Origin: Actinoplanes utahensis
Lineage (GTDB): Bacteria > Actinomycetota > Actinomycetes > Mycobacteriales > Micromonosporaceae
DNA length: 64,000 nt
Direction: 5' to 3'
Assembly (NCBI RefSeq): GCF_016862455.1
Contig: NZ_BOMZ01000002.1
Location: forward strand, 114,452-178,451
The position numbers and the translations under genes are program-made. Below the pieces are notes generated by a model, which made no database searches, was not told the origin of the DNA, and saw only the letters and a program-made list of their open reading frames with translations. Each line of letters starts with the position of its first letter. Position 1 is the stretch's first letter. Positions 1-7,885 of the stretch are shown here, one piece after another.

Positions 1-145
1 GCGCGCCGCCCTACGGCCACGCCCGTGCACCAACGACCGGTGCGACTGCCACATCGGCTACGTCCATCTGAAACCCCTTCGACTGCGCGAGGTGTACGCC
101 GCCGGCCTGCTCGAACGCATCCCCGCCGCCTGGCCGTCCCCCTGA
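1..145 (+). CDS. C-terminal fragment of a radical SAM protein (STM4011-like)
   Basis: Only the last 47 codons lie in the window; the reading frame enters from the left edge and stops with TGA at 143-145. The visible part holds a cysteine cluster, PCTNDRCDCHIGYVH, followed by LLERIPAAWPSP. I recall this Cys-rich end from actinobacterial radical SAM proteins of the STM4011 type, found in small radical SAM clusters of unknown product; that recall is not checked by search. The SAM-binding CxxxCxxC motif would be upstream of the window. Identity is moderate, coding status good. Confidence 0.5.
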   Translation, partial: RAALRPRPCTNDRCDCHIGYVHLKPLRLREVYAAGLLERIPAAWPSP

Positions 146-194
146 TCCGCCCGGCACCTCTCCGCAACGCTTTTGGAGATCTTGCCCGGTTGAC

Positions 195-289
195 CGTCGC
201 CGCTGTCTCAGCGCCGTTGAGACAGCGGTGACGACCAGCCGGGGTTTCCTGACTGGTCGTCACCGCTGTCTTACCGGCGCTGAGACAGC
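195..289. repeat. Compound inverted repeat (three interlocking hairpins), possible terminator
   Basis: Three arms share the sequence GCTGTCTCA or its complement. Arm 195-210 pairs with 218-233 (15 of 16). Arm 220-238 pairs perfectly over 19 bases with 253-271 across a 14-base loop. Arm 265-273 pairs with 281-289 with one G-T. The first and second pairings use the same central strand, so they are mutually exclusive. It lies in a gene-free stretch (146-448) between a gene ending at 145 and one ending at 449 on the other strand, so a bidirectional terminator is the simplest reading. The rest of the stretch shows nothing recognisable. Confidence 0.7.
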
Positions 290-448
290 ATTCAGAACCA
301 GCCGGGAGGGACCGGGGTGGGCTCGACCGCCGGGTCGGCGGTGTTCGGCGGGGCGGCCGAGCGGCTTCTGCCGGATGCCAGCGGCTCGTATCGGCTCGGT
401 CCTCGCACCGGTGTCCGCCGTACCGCGTGCCCACGGGCGCCTCCGCGG

Positions 449-940
449 TCACTGCAAGGGGTGTGTGGATCCGGTGGCGAGGGCGTTGCGGACCTTGTCG
501 ATGCCGGAACGGAGCATCGCGCCGTAGTCGTCGTCGGGGAGCAGGTCCACGTCGGTGGTGGCGGCTGCCAGGTGGTGCCGGGCCGAGGCGGGGTCGCCGG
601 TGCGGCGGTACGCGTCGGCCAGGTTCAGGTGCAGCGACGGCAGGAAGGCGCGGGCCTGGAGGGAGTCGTGGAAGCGCCGGGCGCGCTCGTCGTCCAGGCC
701 GGTCACCGCGGCGAGGGCCCGCTGGTCCCACAGCAACTCGTCGGTGGTCTCGTCCTGCAGGTCGGCGAGGTAGTGGGCGATGCTGCACCGGTGCAGCGCG
801 TCGCCGTGGCCGCCGGTGCGGTCCCACAACGCGGTGAGGGTTTCCCGGGCCGCGGCACGGTCGCCGGCCCGGCCCTGCTCGACGGCCGCGCCGATGGCGG
901 CCATGACCTCGTCCGGTTCGGTCTTCGGCGGCTGCGTCAT
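449..940 (-). CDS. Small TPR-like conserved protein
   Basis: A 163-residue soluble, alanine/leucine-rich helical protein. The middle reads as helix-turn-helix pairs typical of tetratricopeptide-like repeats, for example the LHLNLADAYRRTGDPASARH stretch about 40 residues from the end. No catalytic motif or signal peptide is visible. I chose the ATG at 940 (MTQPPKTEPDE) because a GGGAAGGA ribosome site lies just upstream; a longer frame back to 1063 lacks this and runs into promoter-like sequence. It probably acts as a cytosolic scaffold or uncharacterised protein; no partner can be named from its neighbours. Confidence 0.75.
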   Translation of the reverse strand: MTQPPKTEPDEVMAAIGAAVEQGRAGDRAAARETLTALWDRTGGHGDALHRCSIAHYLADLQDETTDELLWDQRALAAVTGLDDERARRFHDSLQARAFLPSLHLNLADAYRRTGDPASARHHLAAATTDVDLLPDDDYGAMLRSGIDKVRNALATGSTHPLQ

Positions 941-1059
941 GGTGGTCCTTCCCGATGCGTTCCGGGCTCGGCGGCCGATCGGGCCGTCCGGGCGCCGGCG
1001 GGGTGATCCCCCGTACGGCAAGGGTGGTGTCTCGACCAGGTCGAGGGTCAAGACGCGGG

Positions 1060-1902
1060 TCACCGGCCGGGGCCGAGCCAGCCGCGCATGAGCTCCGCCG
1101 CCTGTTCCGGGGCGACCGGCGGGCTGATCGCGCGCTGCCGGGCCTGTGCGCCGGTGGCCGGTGCCGCGGCGATGGCGGCGACGGTGACCGGCAGGGGCCG
1201 CGCGTGCGCCTCGACCCGGAGCGGCGACCGTACCGGGTGGTCGCGGCGCCGGCGGCCGGCCAGGAACAGGCCCAGGATCAGCAGGGCCGCCAGCGGCACC
1301 GCGGCGGCGAGGAGCATCGGCCGGTGGTCGGTTCCGGCAGCGGCGACCGGGGGCGCGGTCGCCGGAGCGGCCCGCAACGGCATGGCCGCGACCGTCACCG
1401 TGTCACCCCGCTCACGGTCGGCGCCGGCGGCGACGGCCACCATCTCCCGTACCCGCGCCAGTTCGACACCGCGCGCCGCGGTCTCGTCCACCAGCACGGC
1501 GACGGTGAGCCGTTCGATGTCGCCGGGCGCCTCCCGGCAGATCTCGCGCACCGAGTCGAACGCGTTGGCCCGGGTCGCACTGCTGCTCTCGGATCGTGTG
1601 CCGCTGCCGTCGGCGTACGAACGCCTGCTGACCTGCTCCGACACGGCGCCGGCGGCCGGATCCCGGGTGTAGGTGGTGCGGGCGGTCTCGACCTGGTCGA
1701 GGTCGAGTTCCACGTTGGTGGTGACGACCGAACGGCCGGGTCCGACCATCGCGTCCAGCATGCGTTGCAGCGAACCGTCCAGACGTTCCTGGAAGGCCGC
1801 GGTCTCCCGGCCGGGTGTCACCTCGGCCGCCGCCGCGTACGCCGGGGAGAACGCGATGCCGGCGCACACGGCGAGTCCCGCCGTCAGGAGCCTCGCGCTC
1901 AT
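1060..1902 (-). CDS. FliF C-terminal-domain protein (flagellar M-ring-like), secreted/anchored
   Basis: 280 residues: an N-terminal signal peptide ending near AYAAAAE, then a domain like the C-terminal periplasmic part of the flagellar M-ring protein FliF. The signature is in residues 45-100: GPGRSVVTTNVELDLDQVE followed by SEQVSRRSYADGSG. A membrane helix near residues 190-215 (LLAAAVPLAALLILGLFLAG) precedes an Arg-rich cytoplasmic tail. The ring-building motifs that make up the N-terminal half of true FliF (about 500 residues) are absent. Whether it touches the flagellum of motile spores or is a repurposed domain is unknown. Neighbours give no flagellar context. Confidence 0.7.
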   Translation of the reverse strand: MSARLLTAGLAVCAGIAFSPAYAAAAEVTPGRETAAFQERLDGSLQRMLDAMVGPGRSVVTTNVELDLDQVETARTTYTRDPAAGAVSEQVSRRSYADGSGTRSESSSATRANAFDSVREICREAPGDIERLTVAVLVDETAARGVELARVREMVAVAAGADRERGDTVTVAAMPLRAAPATAPPVAAAGTDHRPMLLAAAVPLAALLILGLFLAGRRRRDHPVRSPLRVEAHARPLPVTVAAIAAAPATGAQARQRAISPPVAPEQAAELMRGWLGPGR

Positions 1903-2000
1903 GGGCGTACCTCCTCAGGGGTCTGGTCCGGCGGCCCGGCCGATCACCCGTCCTCCATCGTGCGGCAGCCCCGCCGGTTGATCGTTTCGGCGGTTGCAGC

Positions 2001-2375
2001 TCAGTTGCCGGCGTCGTGGGCCGGCGCTGACCGGCGCCGGCGCAAGCGGCCGCGGATCGCCCGGACGATCAGCGAGACGACGGTCAGCAGGACCAGGGTG
2101 GCCGCGGCGGTGAAAGCGGAGAGGTAGCCGATGAACCGGCCGAGACCGAAGCCGCAGTCCAGGCCGGCCTTGGCGCCGGTGCGGCATTCCCAGTGCTGCT
2201 TGCTGTCCTCGATGTCGCCGGCGATGACGCCTGCCACCACACACGCCACCGGCAGCAGAGCGCAGAGACCGAAGAAGACCCATCGCGGTACGCCGTGCCA
2301 TCGGAGGGCGGCCCACCAGCCGGCGATCACGAGGAGCGGCGTGACGAGCGGCAGCAGGAGAACGTCCATCGTCAC
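2001..2375 (-). CDS. Small integral membrane protein
   Basis: 124 residues with three to four hydrophobic helices and a basic C-terminus (RGRLRRRRS). Two cysteines (WEC and DCG) sit in the loop between helices 2 and 3 and could form a disulphide. I do not recognise a family. The start is probably GTG at 2375, which overlaps the stop of the truncated kinase gene upstream as GTGA, so the two were once translationally coupled; an in-frame ATG at 2369 is an alternative. Confidence 0.65.
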   Translation of the reverse strand: MTMDVLLLPLVTPLLVIAGWWAALRWHGVPRWVFFGLCALLPVACVVAGVIAGDIEDSKQHWECRTGAKAGLDCGFGLGRFIGYLSAFTAAATLVLLTVVSLIVRAIRGRLRRRRSAPAHDAGN

Positions 2376-2640
2376 TGCGCCTCGGATTCGGTGGTCCAGC
2401 CGGTCAAGGCGAGGACCGCGGCCGCGATGTCGGCGACCGCGCGCCCGTCGGTCGGCACCCGGTGAACCCAGTCCGCGACGTTCCGGTCCAGGTCACGGGC
2501 CATCAGGTCGCTGCGTTCGACGTGCCGGTCCAGGGCCGTGCCGATCTCCCGCCGGGCCAGCCGCTGCCGTACGGTCGCGTCGTCCGCCGTCAGCAGCACC
2601 CCGCTGCGCGCCGTCATGGCGCGGGCGTTCCGGGCGAGGC
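2372..2640 (-). pseudogene. C-terminal remnant of a P-loop nucleoside/adenylate-type kinase
   Basis: The open frame ending at 2372 encodes TARSGVLLTADDATVRQRLA, then RREIGTALDRHVERSD and DWVHRVPTDGR. These look like the lid and C-terminal helices of a small P-loop kinase family common in actinobacteria. The N-terminal half, with the Walker A lysine, is missing: upstream of about 2640 the frame turns into anti-coding sequence of the DUF6624 gene, which ends at 2614. An ATG at 2617 could still start an 81-residue piece, but it would lack the nucleotide site. I read it as a deletion remnant whose GTGA link to the membrane gene has survived. Confidence 0.6.
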
Positions 2641-3189
2641 CGGCGCGTGCCTGGCGACATGCACGGCGAAGGGGTCCAGGCCGACTCGGGCACGCCGGTC
2701 GTCCATCCGGTCCGGGTCCTCGCAGGGCCACGGGACCGGGGCGCCGTCGACGACACCGGCGATCTGGGTGCCGTAGATCTGCGGGCGGCCCTCGTTGACC
2801 AGGAGACGGTCGTGCAGCATGGCCAGCTGGGCGGCGTCGCCCCGGCCCGCCCGTACCGCCTCGGTCATCAGGGTCAGGGCCCGCCGTTGCAGGTGCAGCT
2901 GCCGGTCGGCGTGCTGCGCGACCAGCCATGCCCGGCGGGCCGCCTCCGGGCCGACGAGTTCCGCGGTGGGCCAGCCGTGCTCGTCGAGGATCTCAGCGAG
3001 CCGGTCCCCGTTACGGACGGTGACCCGGCGGTAGGCCAGTTGCGCGGCGAAGTCCGCACCGAACGCGCCGGGCTGCAGCCGCCGGTCCTCGTCGGTCATG
3101 TCGATCAGCTCGCGGGCGAGCACGTCGTTCACCATGTCCCGCACGCTAGCCGGGCCGGGATCCACGGCTGTCGGCCCGCGACGAGACAT
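2614..3189 (-). CDS. DUF6624 family protein
   Basis: 191-residue soluble protein. The core block EILDEHGWPTAELVGPEAA, then AWLVAQHADRQLHLQ and YGTQ near the end, matches my memory of the actinobacterial DUF6624 family, whose function is not known. I chose ATG 3189 because GAGGTG lies 5-6 bases upstream; an internal ATG at 3135 has no such site. The end of the frame (ARHAPASPGTPAP) overlaps the kinase remnant, suggesting that the deletion that removed the kinase N-terminus also rewrote this C-terminus. Confidence 0.7.
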   Translation of the reverse strand: MSRRGPTAVDPGPASVRDMVNDVLARELIDMTDEDRRLQPGAFGADFAAQLAYRRVTVRNGDRLAEILDEHGWPTAELVGPEAARRAWLVAQHADRQLHLQRRALTLMTEAVRAGRGDAAQLAMLHDRLLVNEGRPQIYGTQIAGVVDGAPVPWPCEDPDRMDDRRARVGLDPFAVHVARHAPASPGTPAP

Positions 3190-3294
3190 CGATACACCTC
3201 GATTATGGATACTGGTGGAGGCCTTCCTGACGATAGCCGCGGTCAGCCGGTCGCCAGGCGGAACAGCAGGATCCCCGGGCACCCCGGCCTCCCT

Positions 3295-4347
3295 CTACGA
3301 GGCCGGCGAGGACGCGGCCGCCGGCCGGATCCCCCGGCCGTCCTGACCCGCCGTCGACTCGCGGACGGTGAGCCGGGGGACGAAGACGATGTCCTGGCGG
3401 GCGCGGCCGGGGCCGGTCATCTCGTCCAGGATGATCCGGACCGCGGCGCGGCCGATCTCGGCGGCCGGCTGGTGCACGCTGGTCAGCTCCACCGCGCAGG
3501 CGGCGCTGGCGAGCTCGGTGTCGTCGAACCCGACGACCGCGACGTCACCCGGGATCCGCAGGCCGGCGCGGGTGATCCGCTGCACCAGCCCGGCGGCGAT
3601 CAGATCGTTGGCGCAGAACACGGCGGTCGGCCGGGACTCCGGCGCCAGCGCGGTGAGAGCGGCGCCCGCGGTGAGGCCGCCGGTGATGCCGGCGTCGCCG
3701 GCGTCGATCCAGTCGAGGGCCGCGCCGGCGGCCGCCACGGTCCGGGCGGCGCCGTCGTAGCGTTCGTCGCGGCGCCAGCCGACGAACGCCAGGTGGCGGT
3801 GCCCGTGGTCGAGCAGGTGGCGGGCGGCGAGTTCGCCGCCGAGCCGGTCGTCGCTGCGGACGGCGCTGTGCCGGCGGCCGGGCACTTCCCGGGCGAGCAC
3901 CACGACCGGGGTGCCGCGCTGTTCGATGGTGGCCAGCAGTGGATGGTCGACGGTGTTCGGGGTGATGATCAGCCCGTCCAGGCGGCGTTCGGCCAGGTGC
4001 CGCAGCAGCCGGTCCTCGCGGTCGTGGCGGCCGGTGCCGGTGCCGGACAGGGCCAGGTCGGCACCGGCGTCGGTGGCGGCCTGTTCGGCGCCGGTGGCGA
4101 CGTCGGTGAAGAACGGGTTGCCGAAGTCGAGGACGACCAGGCCGATGGTGCGGGTGCGGCCGACCCGCAGGGCGCGGGCGGCGGCGTTCGGCACGTAGCC
4201 GGCGGTCGCCATGGCCTGCCGGACCCGGTCGCGGGTCTCCGGGTTGACCAGGTGCGGACGGTTGAGGGTGTTGCTGACGGTGCCGTCGGAGACTCCGGCG
4301 AGGCGGGCGACGTCCCGGATCGTTGCGCGCGCCACCGTCGTCCCCAC
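3295..4347 (-). CDS. LacI-family transcriptional regulator
   Basis: 350 residues, normal for LacI repressors. The N-terminal helix-turn-helix is TIRDVARLAGVSDGTVSNTL and the hinge helix follows (NAAARALRVGRTRTIGLV). The periplasmic-binding-like effector domain runs to about residue 330, with VAVVGFDDTELASA near the end as usual. It sits just after the terminator of the rhamnosidase/ABC operon and points the same way, so it is a likely regulator of that operon together with the second LacI gene at 10251. The effector is probably a plant-derived oligosaccharide; this is inference. Confidence 0.9.
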   Translation of the reverse strand: MGTTVARATIRDVARLAGVSDGTVSNTLNRPHLVNPETRDRVRQAMATAGYVPNAAARALRVGRTRTIGLVVLDFGNPFFTDVATGAEQAATDAGADLALSGTGTGRHDREDRLLRHLAERRLDGLIITPNTVDHPLLATIEQRGTPVVVLAREVPGRRHSAVRSDDRLGGELAARHLLDHGHRHLAFVGWRRDERYDGAARTVAAAGAALDWIDAGDAGITGGLTAGAALTALAPESRPTAVFCANDLIAAGLVQRITRAGLRIPGDVAVVGFDDTELASAACAVELTSVHQPAAEIGRAAVRIILDEMTGPGRARQDIVFVPRLTVRESTAGQDGRGIRPAAASSPAS

Positions 4348-4367
4348 TCGTCTGCCGTGCGGCTACC

Positions 4368-4413
4368 GCCGTAGGCGGCTCCCGGCCCTCAGCGTACGGG
4401 AGCCGCCTACGGC
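4368..4413 (-). terminator. Strong hairpin terminator after the rhamnosidase gene
   Basis: A perfect 17-bp inverted repeat: GCCGTAGGCGGCTCCCG at 4368-4384 and its complement at 4397-4413, with a 12-base loop. It touches the 3' end of the rhamnosidase gene (stop at 4415) and precedes the LacI start at 4347, so it should end the sugar operon transcript. No U-tract is seen, as is common in high-GC actinobacteria. Confidence 0.85.
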
Positions 4414-4414
4414 C

Positions 4415-6979
4415 TCAGAAATGCTCGCGGGGCGGGAGAGGAGCGATCGGGTCCTCCGCCGCGGGCGGGTGTTCGCAGGTGAAGGTGTGCCGGCCGGCGC
4501 TCACGGTGACCGGTTGCGCGCCGGGCAGGTCGACGACGGCGCCGGTGTTCGGCGGCACGGTGACGTCGACGTGCAGGGTGGCGCCGTCGCGTCGCCAGTG
4601 GACGGCGGCCACGCCGTACGGTGTCCGGTGCCGCGCCCCGGCCCGGGTGAGCCCGCCGCCGGGCCGGGGGCGTACGTGGATGCTGCGGTAGCCGGGCGCG
4701 GCCGGGGCGAGCCCGGCGACGGTGCGGTGCAGCCAGTCCGCGACCGCGCCGAGGGCGTAGTGGTTGAACGACGTCATGCCGCCGGGGTTGATCGACCCGT
4801 CCGGCAGCATGGAGTCCCAGCGTTCCCAGACGGTGGTGGCGCCCATGGTGACCGGGTAGAGCCAGGACGGGCATCGCCGGGACAGCAGCAGCCGGTACGC
4901 CTCCTCGAGATGCCCGGTGGCGGTGAGCGCGTCCAGGATCAGCGGGGTCCCGGCGAAACCGGTGCCGATCCGGAACTCGCCGTCGCGGACCAGCTCGGCG
5001 AGCCGGTTGCCGGCGTGGGCGCGCTGCGGAACGGGCAGCAGGTCGAAGCACAGGGCCAGGGCGTACGCGGTCTGGGTGTCCGAGACACATCGCCCGCTCG
5101 CGGAGACGAACTCCCGCCGGAACCCCGCCGTGACCCGGTCGGCGAGCTGCGCATAGGAGGACGAGTCCTCGCCGATCAGCCGCGCCTGCCGGGCCAGCAG
5201 CCGGGCCGAGTGGGCCAGATAGGCGGTGGCCACCAGGTAGGGGTCGGTCCGCGCCTGTTGCGGCCGGTCCGGCGGGGCGGCCGGGTCGAGCCAGTCACCG
5301 AGCTGGAGTCCCGCGGCGATGACGTCCCGGTCGTCGAGCAGGCGGGCGCAGCCGTCGACCCACGCCCGGGCGGTCCGGTAGCCGCGCCGCACCGGCCCGG
5401 GGTCACCGGCCCGGTCGTACAGGACCAGCGGGACCACCGTGGTCACGTCGCCCCAGACCGCGCAGTGGAACTGCGGGAAGCTGGTGGCGATGTGCGGCAC
5501 GTACAGCGGGACGAGCCCGTCGTCGCCGGTCTCCAGGGTCACGTCGGTGAGCCAGTCGGCGATGCCGCCGGTCGCGTCGTACAGGAACGCGGCGGTCGGG
5601 GCGAACACCTGGAGGTCCCCGGTCCAGCCGAGGCGTTCGTCGCGTTGCGGGCAGTCGGTGGGCACGGACACGAAGTTGCCGCGCATACTCCATCGCACGT
5701 TCTCGTGGAGCCGCTCGATCAGCGGATCGGAGCAGGTGAACGTGCCGGTCTCGGTCATGTCGTCGTGGCAGACGACCGCGACCACGTCGTCCGGGCGCAG
5801 GTCGCCGGGCCAGCCGGTGATCTCGGCGTACCGGAAGCCGTGGTAGGTGAACCGCGGCTCCCACGTCTCGGTTCCGCTGCCGGCGAGGGTGTAGACGTCG
5901 TGGGCGGCCGCGGTGCGGATCGGCCGGGTGCACAGCCGGCCGTTCTCGAGGACCTCGGCGTGCCGGATGCCGATCTCGGTTCCGGCCGGTCCGGTGACGG
6001 TGATCCGCAGACGGCCGGCCAGGTTCTGCCCGAAGTCGATCAGATGCGTGCCGTCGTCGAGACGCGTGACGGCGGCCGGCGGCAGGGTCTGGATGCGGCG
6101 GACCGGCGGACCGGCGGGCGCGGTCAGCTCACCGGCCGTCCCGTTCTTGCGCTGTACGGGACGCCAGCCGCCCGCTTCGATCCGGGCGTCGTGGTGTTCC
6201 CCGTCGTAGATGCTCGAGCGCGTGATGGGCCCGTACGCCCACGTCCAGGTCCCGTCGGTGACGACGTGGTCGACCTGGCCGTCGCTGTAGTGCAGTTCCA
6301 GTTGGGCGAGCAGCCCGGTGTCGGCGCCGTACCGTTCGCCGACCCGGTTCCACCCGTACTCGCCCCGCCACCAGCCGTCGGCCAGCCACCCGCCGAGCGT
6401 GTTGGCGCCGGTCGTCAGTAGTGCAGTGACGTCGTAGGTCTGGTAGAGCAGCCGGTGGTGGTAGCTGGTCCAGCCCGGCGCGAGCACCTCGTCACCGACC
6501 GGTGTGCCGTTGAGCTGCAACTCGTACAGGCCGCACGCGGTGGCGTACACCCGGGCTCTGGTCAGCCCTGGCCGTACCGTGAAAGCTCGCCGCAGCAGCA
6601 CCGGCCGCCTGTCGCCGTCGCCGGTGTCGGCGGAGCCGACGAAGACCGCCCGCCAGTCGCCCGCCAGCAGCAGCCCCGCCTCCACCGTCGTGGTGTCGCT
6701 CCAGGCGGTCGGAGCCGGGTCGCCGTCGGCCCAGACCCGGACCCGGACGTCGGCCTGATCGCGGGAGGTCAGCGGCGCCGCGGGCCACGGCACGAGGACG
6801 CTGTCACCGCTGACGGTCCGCCCGTACCCCCGGCCGTTGATCTGGATCTCGTAAGCGCCCTGCCGCCAGCCGGGCCGCGCGGTCTCCACCTGCCAGGACA
6901 GGCGCGGAGTGGCTTCGCCGATGCCGAGCGGGTGGTCGTGATGTTCGATGCGCGGCGCGCTGACTCGTGTTGCGGACAA
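4415..6979 (-). CDS. GH78 alpha-L-rhamnosidase
   Basis: 854 residues, typical size. It hydrolyses terminal alpha-L-rhamnose from plant glycosides or polysaccharides by inversion. Domain order: N-terminal fibronectin/beta domains (PRLSWQVE, YELQLNGTPVGDEVLAPGWT), concanavalin-like jelly roll (DFGQNLAGRLRITVTGPAG), then the (alpha/alpha)6 barrel with the family signature CPQRDERLGWTGD near residue 445 and SFNHYALGAVADWLHR near residue 730, then the C-terminal beta domain. No signal peptide, so it works in the cytosol on imported oligosaccharide. It starts 3 bases after the permease stop, as last gene of the transporter operon. Confidence 0.95.
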   Translation of the reverse strand: MSATRVSAPRIEHHDHPLGIGEATPRLSWQVETARPGWRQGAYEIQINGRGYGRTVSGDSVLVPWPAAPLTSRDQADVRVRVWADGDPAPTAWSDTTTVEAGLLLAGDWRAVFVGSADTGDGDRRPVLLRRAFTVRPGLTRARVYATACGLYELQLNGTPVGDEVLAPGWTSYHHRLLYQTYDVTALLTTGANTLGGWLADGWWRGEYGWNRVGERYGADTGLLAQLELHYSDGQVDHVVTDGTWTWAYGPITRSSIYDGEHHDARIEAGGWRPVQRKNGTAGELTAPAGPPVRRIQTLPPAAVTRLDDGTHLIDFGQNLAGRLRITVTGPAGTEIGIRHAEVLENGRLCTRPIRTAAAHDVYTLAGSGTETWEPRFTYHGFRYAEITGWPGDLRPDDVVAVVCHDDMTETGTFTCSDPLIERLHENVRWSMRGNFVSVPTDCPQRDERLGWTGDLQVFAPTAAFLYDATGGIADWLTDVTLETGDDGLVPLYVPHIATSFPQFHCAVWGDVTTVVPLVLYDRAGDPGPVRRGYRTARAWVDGCARLLDDRDVIAAGLQLGDWLDPAAPPDRPQQARTDPYLVATAYLAHSARLLARQARLIGEDSSSYAQLADRVTAGFRREFVSASGRCVSDTQTAYALALCFDLLPVPQRAHAGNRLAELVRDGEFRIGTGFAGTPLILDALTATGHLEEAYRLLLSRRCPSWLYPVTMGATTVWERWDSMLPDGSINPGGMTSFNHYALGAVADWLHRTVAGLAPAAPGYRSIHVRPRPGGGLTRAGARHRTPYGVAAVHWRRDGATLHVDVTVPPNTGAVVDLPGAQPVTVSAGRHTFTCEHPPAAEDPIAPLPPREHF

Positions 6980-6982
6980 GGT

Positions 6983-7885
6983 TCAGCCCTTCACCGCGCC
7001 GGCTGCCAGGCCGCGCATGACTCGCTGGTTGAGGAAGACGTAGATGGCCAGGATCAGCAGCACGTTGATGCAGATCGCCGCGAAGGTGGGGCCGTACTCG
7101 ACCACGCCGAACCGGCCGGTGAAGTTGAGCAGGCCGACCTGGACGGTGCGCTGGGCGTCGTCGGTGGTGAACGTCAGGGCGATCAGCAGGTCGTTCCAGA
7201 GGAAGAAGAACTGCACCAGCGCGATGGTGAGGATCGCGTTGCGCATCATCGGGAAGCCGATGGAGACGAACGAGCGGATGATGCTCGCGCCGTCCATGGT
7301 GGCGGCCTCGAAGACCTGTTTCGGGACCGCCCGGAAGTAGGTGGCCATCATGAACACCGTCAGCGGCAGGCCGGTGGCGGTGTACGTGATCACCAGCGGC
7401 CACAGGGTGCCGGTCAGGTGCAGCTCGAAGTAGACGGTGAACAGCGGCAGCAGGATCATCTGACCGGGGATCATGATGCCGGCCAGGAACAGCAGCAGCG
7501 TGGTCTGCCGCCCCTTCCACACCAGCACTTCGAGGGCGAACCCGGCCGCGGTGCCGAGCACGATGATCAGGGCCAGCGCCGGCACGACGGTCAGCAGGGA
7601 GTTCTGCAGGTAAGTCGCCACGGACGACCATGCCTGGGAGTAGTTGCCGAAGTTGGTGAAGCTGTCCGGCAGGGCCGTGGTCGAGCCGTTGAGGAACTCG
7701 TCCTGCGTCTTGAACGACCCGAGGAAGAGCCAGAGCAGGGGGTACGTGACGACCACGAGCAGGAGCGCGACGCACAGATATCCGGGCAGTCGCCGAAGGG
7801 TGCGGGCGTGGTTGCGCCGGGGCTTCGGTGCGGGTGCGGTGTGCCGGGAGGTGGCCGGCCGGTCGGTGAGGATTGCCATGGTCAT
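6983..7885 (-). CDS. ABC sugar transporter permease (MalG type)
   Basis: 300 residues with six predicted membrane helices. The EAA loop that contacts the ATPase reads EAATMDGASIIRSFVSIGFP. A basic N-terminal tail precedes helix 1. The ATG at 7885 overlaps the stop of the preceding permease as ATGA, so the two inner-membrane subunits are translationally coupled. Together with the partner permease and the binding protein it forms a CUT1-type importer; no ATPase gene is present, so a shared MsiK-like ATPase elsewhere is expected from known actinobacterial practice. Confidence 0.95.
   Translation of the reverse strand: MTMAILTDRPATSRHTAPAPKPRRNHARTLRRLPGYLCVALLLVVVTYPLLWLFLGSFKTQDEFLNGSTTALPDSFTNFGNYSQAWSSVATYLQNSLLTVVPALALIIVLGTAAGFALEVLVWKGRQTTLLLFLAGIMIPGQMILLPLFTVYFELHLTGTLWPLVITYTATGLPLTVFMMATYFRAVPKQVFEAATMDGASIIRSFVSIGFPMMRNAILTIALVQFFFLWNDLLIALTFTTDDAQRTVQVGLLNFTGRFGVVEYGPTFAAICINVLLILAIYVFLNQRVMRGLAAGAVKG

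Noticed and set aside
2131..4374. 747-codon plus-strand frame
   Set aside because: Runs antisense through four genes; no domain, repetitive glycine and valine pattern.
4211..6421. 736-codon plus-strand frame opposite the rhamnosidase
   Set aside because: Low-complexity shadow of the GH78 gene, which has the full family signature.
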